Source: Candidatus Omnitrophota bacterium
GTDB lineage: Bacteria > Omnitrophota > Gorgyraeia > 2-01-FULL-45-10
DNA length: 41,722 nucleotides
Assembly (NCBI GenBank): GCA_017993955.1
Contig: JAGOLR010000009.1
Location: 1-41,722, forward strand
Direction: 5' to 3'
The position numbers were made by a program, and so were the translations under genes. Below the pieces are notes generated by a model. The model did no database searches. It saw nothing but the letters and a program-made list of their open reading frames with translations, and was not told where the DNA came from. Position 1 is the stretch's first letter. The number at the start of each line of letters is the position of its first letter. Below, one piece after another: positions 8,698-16,228 of this stretch.

Positions 8698-9900
8698 ACC
8701 CACGCTTTCAACTCTGCCGACAAACTTACCCGTCGCGAGTTTTGTTTCTACCTTATCGCCTTCTTTTAATCTGGAAGCGTCTTTGACTATAAAACCATCC
8801 GCCAAATTTGTGGTTATGCTATACCCTCGGTTAAGTATAGCCAGCGGGTTTAGGACTCCCAATTTTCCCGCAAGCAAACGGAAATTCTCGCCCCTCATAT
8901 CTACTATATGCCCCATCCTGTCAGCCAGGTCTTTGCGGAGATCGTCTATGCGCTGTTCGTGTTGCTCAATTACGTTCAGCGGTTGCCTTAATATATAACT
9001 ATCCGATAGGGCCTTGACCCGCTCTTCCAGTATATCGATCTTGGCGATCAGGGCGTGCTTAAGCCTCACGACAGCCGATTCGACGGCGGTTGAAAGGTCT
9101 TCTTTTCTGGGGATAACAAGTTCCGCGGCGGCAGAAGGGGTCGGAGCCCTCAGGTCGGCTACAAAATCCGATATCGTATAATCGACCTCATGCCCGACAG
9201 CGCTTATTACCGGCAACTCCGAGTCGTATATCGCCCTGGCAACCACCTCTTCATTAAACGCCCACAGGTCTTCAAGGCTTCCTCCGCCACGGGCCACTAT
9301 CATAACATCTATGGCGCCGAATCTGTTAAAATCCCTTATGGCCTCGGCTATCTCGTCTTTGGCGCCTTCGCCCTGAACCCGGACAGGGTTTATTATTATC
9401 TCTATATTGGCAAACCTGCGTCTAACCACATTCAATATATCATGGATAGCGGCGCCCGTGGGGCTGGTAACTATTCCGATCCTCGTTGGAAGATGCGGTA
9501 CCGGGATTTTGTGGGATTCGTCAAAAAGCCCTTCTTTCATGAGCTTTTCTTTCAGCTCCTGGAATTGCAGCTGAAGCGCTCCCACGCCTTTGGGCTCTAT
9601 ATCTTCTACGATAAGCTGATAATCGCCGCGCGGTTCGTAAAGACTCATCTTGCCGAAACATATGACCTTCATCCCGTCCTTGGGCCTGAATTTCAGCTTG
9701 GCGTTGGCCCTGCTGAACATCGCGGATTTCAGTACGGCATTTGAGTCTCTGAGGCTGAAATACATATGGCCCGAGGAGTGCAGGACGAAATTCGAGATCT
9801 CGCCCTCGACCCATACGGCCGGGAAAGAGTCTTCTATGATCGCGCGCATATACCGCGTGATCTCGCTTACGGTATATATATGCTTCTCTTCTTTATTCAT
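8695..9900 (-). CDS. xseA: Exodeoxyribonuclease VII large subunit
   Basis: Catalytic subunit of ExoVII. The N-terminal OB-fold carries FPAVWVEGEISNFVLHSSGHMYFSLRD. The central nuclease region has RIGIVTSPTGAAIHDIL, then ARGGGSLEDLWAFNEE and SAVGHEVDYTISDFVADLRAPTPSAAAE, all hallmark segments. A coiled-coil region follows, then a C-terminal barrel segment with LNRGYSITT. The length of 401 aa is near the usual 400-450. The start ATG follows a long palindromic intergenic element; no strong ribosome site is seen. Confidence 0.95.
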   Translation of the reverse strand: MNKEEKHIYTVSEITRYMRAIIEDSFPAVWVEGEISNFVLHSSGHMYFSLRDSNAVLKSAMFSRANAKLKFRPKDGMKVICFGKMSLYEPRGDYQLIVEDIEPKGVGALQLQFQELKEKLMKEGLFDESHKIPVPHLPTRIGIVTSPTGAAIHDILNVVRRRFANIEIIINPVRVQGEGAKDEIAEAIRDFNRFGAIDVMIVARGGGSLEDLWAFNEEVVARAIYDSELPVISAVGHEVDYTISDFVADLRAPTPSAAAELVIPRKEDLSTAVESAVVRLKHALIAKIDILEERVKALSDSYILRQPLNVIEQHEQRIDDLRKDLADRMGHIVDMRGENFRLLAGKLGVLNPLAILNRGYSITTNLADGFIVKDASRLKEGDKVETKLATGKFVGRVESVG

Positions 9901-9959
9901 AATTCATAAATTTTTGCTTAAGATATAGCCCATCACCTGCGAGCTGATATTTAATATTA

Positions 9960-10122
9960 AAATTTCGGGTCCTGCCACTACCTCGTCTTTTATTCTATAG
10001 GGGCTTTCAACGGCCTCGAGGCGTATATCAACGCCTTTATAGGACTACCGATCCGGTCGTGTCCCCTCCAGCGCCGTAGAGCCCCTATGCGACAAAAGTC
10101 TCGGTAGTGTCACCCGAAATTT
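9960..10122. repeat. Large nested cruciform (element A, first part)
   Basis: Outer arms at 9960-9982 and 10103-10122 pair (AAATTTCGGGT...CACTACC against GGTAGTG...ACCCGAAATTT). Inside them, ATAGGGGCT...ACGGC pairs with GCCGTAGAGCCCCTAT, and inside that AGGCGT pairs with ACGCCT. Three stems are thus nested within about 165 bp. It lies with 10166-10387 in the 513-bp gap between ymdB and xseA; no coding sequence is supported in the gap. Confidence 0.7.
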
Positions 10123-10165
10123 TTCTGTTTTCACTATGAAAATTTTTACGCATGCATAGGACGGA

Positions 10166-10387
10166 ACTTTTGGGTGCTCCCTGGAGCGAATCTTGAAATT
10201 TTTGATACCTTGTCCAAAATTTTACATAGCAAATTTTGGGTTTTACCATAGCTATGGGATAGTCCAGATTTTGCCATGTCAAAATCTGGACCTTATGCCG
10301 ATTCAGGTTTTATCATCGAAAATTTCACGACAGCGAGCGAGGATGGCTAATCCGAGCGAGCGGCGAGCGGAAGGGACACCCAAAAGT
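10166..10387. repeat. Terminal-inverted-repeat intergenic element, copy A, with an 80-bp palindromic insert
   Basis: The ends ACTTTTGGGTGCTCCCT (10166-10182) and AGGGACACCCAAAAGT (10372-10387) are inverted repeats. Internal TTGAAATTTTTGAT pairs with ATCGAAAATTTCA. The same element recurs at 16056-16195 with near-identical ends and core. Copy A has an extra 80 bp (10212-10291) that starts GTCCA and ends TGGAC and itself contains three stems: CCAAAATTTT/CAAATTTTGG, CCATAG/CTATGG and CCAGATTTTG/CAAAATCTGG. A short reading frame through it is shared between copies only because the DNA is shared. Confidence 0.8.
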
Positions 10388-10413
10388 AAACGCTGTCTAA
10401 TAAAACGAAAAAG

Positions 10414-11193
10414 CTATAGCTTCTCTTGAATGCGCTTTATGGAGTTGGCCCGCCCTGTCTTTTCGTCTATATCGATTATAACTCCGTGCAGCTGGATGTC
10501 GCCTTCGGCCATTTCGAATTTCATCGGCATCTGGGTAAGAAATCTGGCAAGTATCTGCTCTTTCTTCCTGCCTATAACTCCGTCGAAAGGCCCTGTCATC
10601 CCGGCGTCGGAAATGAAAGCCGTTCCTCCCGGCAGGATCTTCTCATCCGCTGTTTGAATATGCGTGTGGGTGCCTATCAGGGCGCTGACCATGCCGTCGA
10701 GATACCACCCCAAAGCTACCTTCTCGCTGGTAGCTTCCGCGTGAATATCCACTATGATGACGCGGGCTTTGGACTTTATACGTTCTATCTCTTTACGGGC
10801 AACCTTAAACGGGCAATCAAGCGGCTGCATGAATACCCGGCCTATAAGATTGATAACTCCCACGGCAATCCCGGATTCCGACTCCACCACGGTAGAACCT
10901 GCGCCCGGCGCGCCTTCCGGGTAATTGGCCGCGCGAAGGAGACGGCTGTCGGATTCGATCTTATCCACTATCTCTCTGCGCTTCCATATATGATCGCCGG
11001 TAGTTATAACATTGACGCCAAAATCAAAAAGATCGTCCACGAGCGCGGGAGTAAGCCCGCTTCCACCGGCTATATTCTCGCCATTTGCTATAACCAGCTC
11101 TATCTCCGAACGCTTGACTATCTTAGGGACGAGTTCCCGGACGGCATGGCGTCCCGGCTCGCCTACGATGTCGCCTATAAATAATACACGCAT
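10414..11193 (-). CDS. ymdB: YmdB-family metallophosphoesterase
   Basis: TIGR00282-type phosphodiesterase; characterised members hydrolyse cyclic nucleotides such as 2',3'-cAMP with a di-iron centre. The 259 aa match family length. Metal and active-site segments are visible: FIGDIVGEPGRHAV at the start, ANGENIAGGSG, TTGDHIWKRRE, DIHAEATSEK and LIGTHTHIQTADE. It lies directly downstream of rny on the same strand, the conserved rny-ymdB pair, which suggests a shared role in RNA metabolism or signalling. Confidence 0.92.
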   Translation of the reverse strand: MRVLFIGDIVGEPGRHAVRELVPKIVKRSEIELVIANGENIAGGSGLTPALVDDLFDFGVNVITTGDHIWKRREIVDKIESDSRLLRAANYPEGAPGAGSTVVESESGIAVGVINLIGRVFMQPLDCPFKVARKEIERIKSKARVIIVDIHAEATSEKVALGWYLDGMVSALIGTHTHIQTADEKILPGGTAFISDAGMTGPFDGVIGRKKEQILARFLTQMPMKFEMAEGDIQLHGVIIDIDEKTGRANSIKRIQEKL

Positions 11194-11202
11194 ATAGCCC
11201 CG

Positions 11203-11281
11203 TCAGTTGTCAGTTCTTAGTTGTCAGCTGCTGGTAAAATTCTGGCTTCTAACCAGCAACTGTCGACTAGGAACTGAGAAC
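11203..11281. repeat. Inverted-repeat spacer between rny and ymdB
   Basis: CAGTTCTTAGTTGTCAGCTG on the left and CAGCAACTGTCGACTAGGAA on the right, followed by CTGAG, are imperfect inverted complements separated by about 20 bp. GTTGTCAG is also repeated directly on the left arm. Possible roles are an mRNA hairpin or a decayed dispersed repeat; no gene is present. Confidence 0.5.
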
Positions 11282-12858
11282 TATTTCGCGTACTCTACCG
11301 ACCTGGTCTCCCGGATAACGGTAACCTTTATCTGGCCGGGATATTCTAACCCCTCTTCGATCTTTTTGGTAATATCACGCGCAAGCACAGCGGCCTGGGC
11401 ATCGGTTATCTTGTCAGGCTGTACCATTACCCTGATCTCGCGGCCGGCCTGTATGGCATAGGCCTTCTCTACGCCTTTGAATGAATCGGCTATAGACTCG
11501 AGCTTTTCTAGCCTCTTAACATACGTCTCCAGGGTTTCGCGTCGCGCTCCCGGCCTGGAAGCGCTTATAGCGTCCGCGGCCTGCACGAGTACCGCTAAAA
11601 GCGTCTTGGGTTCTATATCCTGGTGGTGCGCTTCGATCGCGTGGCATATGTTTTCCGATTCGCTATATTTACGCGCGAGGTCCGCGCCCAGTTTCGAATG
11701 CGTGCCCTCGACCTCGTGGCTTATAGCTTTGCCTATATCGTGGAGGAGCCCTATGCGTTTTGCAAGATTGAAGTCCAATTTCAATTCGCTGGCCATAACT
11801 CCCATAAGGGCGGCCACCTCTTTTGAATGCTGCAGGACGTTCTGACCGTAGCTAGTCCTGTATTTGAGACGTCCCAGAAGCTTTATTATCTCCGGGTGAA
11901 GGCCGTGCAATCCCGTGTCGAAAAGGGCTTTTTCGCCCTCCTCGCGTATGGTATTCTCCATCTCCTTTTTGACCTTCTCCACCAATTCCTCTATCCTGCC
12001 CGGGTGTATGCGCCCGTCCTGGAGAAGTCTCTCCAGGGTGATCTTGGCTATCTCACGCTTTATAGGGTCAAACCCAGAAAGTATGACCGCCTCCGGAGTA
12101 TCGTCTATTATGACGTCTATTCCTGTGGCTATCTCTAGGGCGCGTATATTACGACCCTCACGCCCTATAATCCTGCCTTTCATCTCATCACTGGGCAGGT
12201 TGACGACGCTGACCGTCGTCTCTACCGCGTGTTCTGCCGCGCAACGCTGTATAGCAAGGCCTATGATCTTCCTGGCTTCTTTGTCGGCCTTCTCCTTAGC
12301 CTCTTCCTCTGTCCTTTTTATCATTATCGCGGCTTCCTGCTTGACTTCATCCTCGAGCTTCTTCAGCAGAAGGTTTCTGGCTTCGTCCCGGGTCATTCCG
12401 GAGATATTCTGCAGTTTATCCTTCTCCTCCTGCAAAAGCCTGTCGAATTCCTTCTCCTTGCCGTGGACTTGCTTCTCCTTCTCAACCAGGGCATGATCGC
12501 GTCTATCGATATCCTTATCCTTACGGTCCAGGATGTCGACTTTGCGGTCCAGGTTCTCTTCTTTCTGGATAAGGCGTTTTTCCAGAACTATCAGTTCCTG
12601 CCGCCTGTCCTTTGTCTCTTTTTCGAATTCCGCCCTCAGTTTCAATAACGTGTCTTTTGCCTGAAGTTCCGCCTCGTGTTTGATGCGTCCCGCCTCCACT
12701 GCGGCGCCGTCAACCATCTTCTTGGCTTTATCTTCGGCGTTCTTTAATTTGGTCTTTGCATGGATCTTGCGTAAAAGATACCCAACCCCCACAAAAAACA
12801 GAGAGGAGATGGTGGCAAGCCCTATGTAGACCAGCGTAGTATCGCTATGGTGCTGCAT
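11281..12858 (-). CDS. rny: Ribonuclease Y
   Basis: Membrane-anchored endoribonuclease that starts mRNA decay. An N-terminal membrane helix ([21 protein letters not shown], about residues 9-29) is followed by a long charged coiled coil to about residue 190. A KH domain with [15 protein letters not shown] comes next, then the HD domain with [12 protein letters not shown] near residue 370, and the C-terminal RnaseY domain. The 525 aa match the family. A strong ribosome site (GGAGAAGGAG) precedes the ATG. It is downstream of fau and upstream of ymdB. Confidence 0.96.
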   Translation of the reverse strand: MQHHSDTTLVYIGLATISSLFFVGVGYLLRKIHAKTKLKNAEDKAKKMVDGAAVEAGRIKHEAELQAKDTLLKLRAEFEKETKDRRQELIVLEKRLIQKEENLDRKVDILDRKDKDIDRRDHALVEKEKQVHGKEKEFDRLLQEEKDKLQNISGMTRDEARNLLLKKLEDEVKQEAAIMIKRTEEEAKEKADKEARKIIGLAIQRCAAEHAVETTVSVVNLPSDEMKGRIIGREGRNIRALEIATGIDVIIDDTPEAVILSGFDPIKREIAKITLERLLQDGRIHPGRIEELVEKVKKEMENTIREEGEKALFDTGLHGLHPEIIKLLGRLKYRTSYGQNVLQHSKEVAALMGVMASELKLDFNLAKRIGLLHDIGKAISHEVEGTHSKLGADLARKYSESENICHAIEAHHQDIEPKTLLAVLVQAADAISASRPGARRETLETYVKRLEKLESIADSFKGVEKAYAIQAGREIRVMVQPDKITDAQAAVLARDITKKIEEGLEYPGQIKVTVIRETRSVEYAK

Positions 12859-12879
12859 ATACGGCTCCTTCTCCTTCGG

Positions 12880-13015
12880 CAGGGCTGTGATAAAACCACG
12901 AGCCTTGTCAAAGGGTATCGTTAAGGTATAAAGGCGGAAGGTAAGATATCGTCAAAGCGGCTTACTCAAAGGCGTTTAAAAGGCGATGCCTCGACGATTA
13001 AGTCCCTGCTGCCTA
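12880..13015 (-). other. Possible structured RNA or structured leader between fau and rny
   Basis: The 167-bp gap contains, on the minus strand, CAGGGACT near its 5' end and AGCCCTG near its 3' end, which can close a long stem, plus internal ATCGTCGA / TTTGACGAT pairing. A long imperfect hairpin next to a fau gene recalls the usual 6S RNA neighbourhood. The characteristic 6S central-bubble sequence was not recognised, so this could equally be just the rny leader. Confidence 0.2.
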
Positions 13016-13025
13016 TGATACCGGA

Positions 13026-13574
13026 TTACGCCGTGATAGTTTTCCAGACGGGGATATCGTGTGAGTCCTGAGGTAGGTGATCGACAACCTGGAAGTCGAA
13101 CGCAAGGCCTATGGCCTTGGTGCGGACGGGAAGCGAAGATAGAAACCTGTCATAATAGCCGTGCCCCCTGCCAAGCCTTACATTCTTATTGTCAAAGGCA
13201 ATACCGGGGACAACGACAAGATCTATATCTTCTAAAGGAACCTCTTCCACTCTGCCTGATTTAGGCTGATAGATTCCGAAATGCTGCTTTTCCAAGTCTT
13301 CTTTCCGATCTTTAATGCCTCCCGCGATCAACCGTTTCTCTTCCAGTATGATAACGGGGACACACACACGTTTACCCGCCTTGATGGCCTCGTCGATCAT
13401 ATCAAGCGTATTGACTTCATCCTTCAACGAGACGTAAAACATCACGACGTTAGCTTTTTTAAACACTTCTTCGTTAAACAACTTACGCTTTATTATATCA
13501 CTTTTTTCCGATTTTTCAAGCTCGGAACAGCATTTAAGCTTCTCTTTTATGGTTTTTCTTATAATATGTTTCAT
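13026..13574 (-). CDS. fau: 5-formyltetrahydrofolate cyclo-ligase
   Basis: Converts 5-formyl-THF to 5,10-methenyl-THF using ATP, recovering the folate pool. The 182 aa are family length. Diagnostic segments are VVPGIAFDNKNVRLGRGHGYYDRFL (folate and ATP site) and the C-terminal HDIPVWKTIT (the usual HD.P.D.. / T ending). The N-terminus (MKHIIRKTIKEKL) is lysine-rich and has no obvious ribosome site. It sits 48 bp after iscU and upstream of rny. Confidence 0.92.
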   Translation of the reverse strand: MKHIIRKTIKEKLKCCSELEKSEKSDIIKRKLFNEEVFKKANVVMFYVSLKDEVNTLDMIDEAIKAGKRVCVPVIILEEKRLIAGGIKDRKEDLEKQHFGIYQPKSGRVEEVPLEDIDLVVVPGIAFDNKNVRLGRGHGYYDRFLSSLPVRTKAIGLAFDFQVVDHLPQDSHDIPVWKTITA

Positions 13575-13622
13575 ATAATATGTTCGTGGTACAATCGTTA
13601 AGAACCGGGAGTATAAAAATCT

Positions 13623-14015
13623 TTAGAGCTTGCCTTCTTTCTTCCTTTTAATATAGTCATCTATAGCCGATCTTAAGGCTTCCTCGGCCAAGACCGAGCA
13701 ATGCATCTTTATCTTTGGCAATCCCCCCAATGCTTCAGCCACCGCATGGTTAGATATCTTAAGCGCGTCCGGGATCGTCTTGCCCTTCACCAGTTCCGTG
13801 ACCATGCTTGAAGTAGCTATCGCGGCCCCACACCCGAATGTCTTGAACTTGGCTTCAGTTATGACCTCGTCCTTATCGACCTTGATATACAATCTCATTA
13901 TATCCCCGCATACGGGATTGCCGACATTGCCTATACCGCTCGCATCGGGTATCTCGCCCACGTTCCGCGGGTTCTTAAAATGTTCCATCACCTTCTCTGA
14001 ATATTGGCCTTCCAT
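13623..14015 (-). CDS. iscU: Fe-S cluster assembly scaffold IscU/NifU N-terminal type
   Basis: Scaffold on which IscS delivers sulfur to build [2Fe-2S] clusters. The three ligand cysteines are present: C36 in GNPVCGD, C62 in TFGCGAA and C106 in MHCSVLA. D38 keeps the usual Asp after the first Cys. At 130 aa it is a stand-alone scaffold without the extra NifU domains. GAGGAG lies about 7 nt before the ATG. It follows iscS after a 157-bp palindromic spacer. Confidence 0.93.
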   Translation of the reverse strand: MEGQYSEKVMEHFKNPRNVGEIPDASGIGNVGNPVCGDIMRLYIKVDKDEVITEAKFKTFGCGAAIATSSMVTELVKGKTIPDALKISNHAVAEALGGLPKIKMHCSVLAEEALRSAIDDYIKRKKEGKL

Positions 14016-14040
14016 CGTATTCTCCTCACGTTAGCTTCTT

Positions 14041-14170
14041 TAGTTTAAAATTTAAAGTGCAAAGCGTAAAGTTAAAACTTAAAACTAAATGCGCAACTTA
14101 AAAATTGAAAAACTCTAACTTTAAACTTTTGACTTTAACTTTGCGCTTTTCCCTTTACACTTTAAATTTA
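14041..14170. repeat. Long AT-rich inverted-repeat spacer between iscS and iscU
   Basis: AAATTTAAAGTGCAAAGCG on the left and GCGC...CTTTACACTTTAAATTT on the right are inverted complements. Inside, GTTAAAACTTAAAAC-type words face ACTTTAAAC/GACTTTAAC words. The spacer is a degenerate array of AAAGT/TTTAA words arranged as a palindrome. It could form an mRNA hairpin that tunes iscU relative to iscS. Confidence 0.55.
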
Positions 14171-14172
14171 CT

Positions 14173-15342
14173 CTATTTTTTCCCCTCATACAACGGCGAC
14201 ATGTCACGAAGCCGCTGGATTATGGACGGCGTTACGCTTAAAACGTAATCTATGTCCTCTTTGGTGGTCTCCCTACCCATAGAAAATCTGAGCGACCCTT
14301 GAGTATCTGCAGGATCCACGCCCATCGCCGTCAGGACATGAGAAGGCTCGAGGCTCCCAGAGGTGCATGCTGAGCCGGTAGAGGCCGCCACGCCTTCCAT
14401 ATCGAGGTTCAAAACTATCGACTCCCCTTCCAGATACTTAAATCCTACGTTCAAAGTGTTCGGCAGTCTATTGGTCGGATGGCCATTAAGATTCACGTCC
14501 TTTATCTTATCGGTAAGACCTTTATAAAAGTAGTCTCTTAGCTCCGTGAGCCTATTACTCTCTTGGGTCATCTCTTTCTTGGCAAGTTCCGCCGCGAGGC
14601 CAAATCCTACTATCCCGGGAACGTTTTCCGTGCCGGCGCGCTTACTCATTTCGTGGTGACCGCCAAGGGCCTGAGGGGTTATCTTAGTCCCCTTCTTTAT
14701 ATATATGGCGCCTATGCCTTTTGGCCCGTATATCTTATGGCCGGAAACGGCTACAAGGTCTATGCCCAAGGACTTTAAGTCAAATGGGACCTTGCCGAAT
14801 GCCTGCACCGCATCGGTGTGAAAATACACGCCTTTCTCTTTTGCTATCTTGGCTATCGCTTCTACCGGTTCGATCGTACCGACTTCGTTATTGGCGAACA
14901 TGGCGCTTATAAGTATCGTTTGAGGCGTTATAGATCTGGCGAGTTCTTCGAAATTCACAACACCGTTCCTGTCGACACCTATATAAGTCACCCTGGCGCC
15001 GTTCTTTTCCAGGTATTTACATGTATTAAGAACTGCGGGGTGTTCGATGGCCGAAGTTATGATGTGGTTACCTTTGTTCTTAAGCGCTTCTAAAACGCCT
15101 TTAAGCGCGAAATTATCCGACTCTGTGCCGCCTGAAGTGAATATGACCTCTTCCGGGCTTGAGGCTCCTAAAAGCGACGCCACTTGGGCGCGCGCCCGAT
15201 CGACAGCCGTCCTTGCGACGCGTCCGAAGGCGTGTACGCTTGAGGCGTTGCCGTAACTCTCGGTGTAAAAAGGCAGCATCGCCTCTACTACTTCGGGACG
15301 GGTCCTTGTGGTGGCGTTATTATCTAGATAAACTTTTCTCAT
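14173..15342 (-). CDS. iscS: Cysteine desulfurase IscS
   Basis: PLP enzyme that removes sulfur from cysteine and passes it to IscU. The N-terminus is YLDNNATTRTRPEV, the signature of the NifS/IscS family. HTDAVQAFGK binds the cofactor, the PLP lysine lies in SGHKIYGPKG near residue 200, and the mobile-loop cysteine is in GSACTSGSLEPS near residue 324. At 389 aa it is a typical group I enzyme. Its start lies inside the end of iscR (23-bp overlap), so translation is probably coupled. Confidence 0.95.
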   Translation of the reverse strand: MRKVYLDNNATTRTRPEVVEAMLPFYTESYGNASSVHAFGRVARTAVDRARAQVASLLGASSPEEVIFTSGGTESDNFALKGVLEALKNKGNHIITSAIEHPAVLNTCKYLEKNGARVTYIGVDRNGVVNFEELARSITPQTILISAMFANNEVGTIEPVEAIAKIAKEKGVYFHTDAVQAFGKVPFDLKSLGIDLVAVSGHKIYGPKGIGAIYIKKGTKITPQALGGHHEMSKRAGTENVPGIVGFGLAAELAKKEMTQESNRLTELRDYFYKGLTDKIKDVNLNGHPTNRLPNTLNVGFKYLEGESIVLNLDMEGVAASTGSACTSGSLEPSHVLTAMGVDPADTQGSLRFSMGRETTKEDIDYVLSVTPSIIQRLRDMSPLYEGKK

Positions 15343-15793
15343 AGGTCTTCCTTCCTGATCGTGCGGATCCGTTTTTGCGCGCTTCCGTACAAAGATCCTT
15401 TAACGTCACAGATTTCAGACAATCGCTTATCGCAGCGGCCAGCTTTACCCACATAAGCTTTGGGACGCAGCTATCGCGTCTTTTACATAAACTTGAAACT
15501 GGCTCTGACGCCTTTACGCAGTGCACTGGATATATATCTCCCTCCAGCACCGTCACAATATCTTTCACGGTTATATCGGATGAGCTTCGAGATAATACAT
15601 ATCCTCCTTTAGGCCCGCGAATACTATCGATAAGTCCTCCATGCCGCAATTTATTCAAAAGTTGTTCAAGATACGCTACCGATATCCCTTCGCGTTCGGC
15701 AATGTCAGCTATAGAGGTGGCATTTCCTTCGGATGCAAGGGCAATATTCAACATCGCCCGCAATCCATATGTAGATTTTGTCGATAGGTTCAT
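15320..15793 (-). CDS. iscR: Rrf2-family regulator IscR
   Basis: Fe-S sensing transcription factor that represses isc genes when cluster-loaded. MNLSTKSTYGLRAMLNIA is the standard Rrf2 N-terminus, and the winged helix has ISVAYLEQLLNKLRHGGLI followed by RGPKGGY. Three candidate cluster cysteines are present, C92, C103 and C109; the first spacing (10 residues) is wider than in E. coli IscR. The gene leads iscS and iscU. The promoter sits so close that the mRNA should begin at the ATG itself. Confidence 0.92.
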   Translation of the reverse strand: MNLSTKSTYGLRAMLNIALASEGNATSIADIAEREGISVAYLEQLLNKLRHGGLIDSIRGPKGGYVLSRSSSDITVKDIVTVLEGDIYPVHCVKASEPVSSLCKRRDSCVPKLMWVKLAAAISDCLKSVTLKDLCTEARKNGSARSGRKTYEKSLSR

Positions 15794-15799
15794 AATGAG

Positions 15800-15828
15800 A
15801 TTATATCAAAGTTGACTAAACTTGTCAA
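15800..15828 (-). promoter_or_regulatory. iscR promoter with Rrf2-type operator
   Basis: On the minus strand TTGACA (15828-15823) and TATAAT (15805-15800) are separated by exactly 17 bp, a consensus vegetative promoter. TTGAC-N7-GTCAA (15812-15828) is a perfect inverted repeat covering the -35 box, well placed for autorepression by IscR. Only 6 nt separate the -10 from the ATG, so the predicted +1 is the first base of the start codon. Confidence 0.8.
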
Positions 15829-15831
15829 GTT

Positions 15832-16011
15832 AATGAATTTTTGCTGCCATGAGTCGTCCCCTCTCGGGGTGGGTATTTCGCGGGGACGTGAATTTCCCAA
15901 AGGGAAATTCCCTCCGTAAAACCAAATTTTGTCTTATCAAAATTTGGTTTTAAGGCCCCGCTCCACACCCACCCCTCGGGGGCCTCTGTAAGCGCGAGGC
16001 AAAAATTCATT
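15832..16011. repeat. Large nested cruciform (element B, first part)
   Basis: AATGAATTTTTGC (15832-15844) pairs with GCAAAAATTCATT (15999-16011). Inside, CGGGGTGGGT pairs with ACCCACCCC, GCGGGG with CCCCGC, GAATTTCCC with GGGAAATTC, and AAAACCAAATTTTG with CAAAATTTGGTTTT. The layout matches the cruciform at 9960-10122 although the stem sequences differ. Like that one, it is followed by the ACTTTTGGGTG element. Confidence 0.7.
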
Positions 16012-16055
16012 CTCTTTCTTCTATGGGAAATTTTTTCGCTTATACATAAGGAGAA

Positions 16056-16195
16056 ACTTTTGGGTGGTCCCTGAAGCGAATCTTGAAATTTTCGATACCT
16101 TATGGCGATACAGGCTTTATCCATCGAAAATTTCACGACAGCGAGCGAGGATGCCTAATCCGAGCGAGCGACGAGCGGAAGGGACACCCAAAAGT
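16056..16195. repeat. Terminal-inverted-repeat intergenic element, copy B
   Basis: The ends ACTTTTGGGTGGTCCCT (16056-16072) and AGGGACACCCAAAAGT (16180-16195) are inverted repeats, and the internal stem TTGAAATTTTCGAT / ATCGAAAATTTCA is near-perfect. It is homologous to 10166-10387 but lacks that copy's 80-bp palindromic insert. It lies between the ATPase stop and the cruciform upstream of iscR. No transposase is encoded. Confidence 0.8.
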
Positions 16196-16228
16196 AAACG
16201 CTGTCTGACGGGGAGCGAAAAAATTTCC

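Noticed and set aside
10193-10429. Plus-strand reading frame encoding a basic peptide with an NPSERRAEGTPKSK segment
   Set aside because: A near-identical segment occurs in another frame context at 16064-16360 only because both lie in the TIR repeat; there is no ribosome site, and the rest of each frame is unrelated.
10426-11184. Long plus-strand frame opposite ymdB
   Set aside because: Antisense shadow of a clearly homologous gene; its peptide has no recognisable features.
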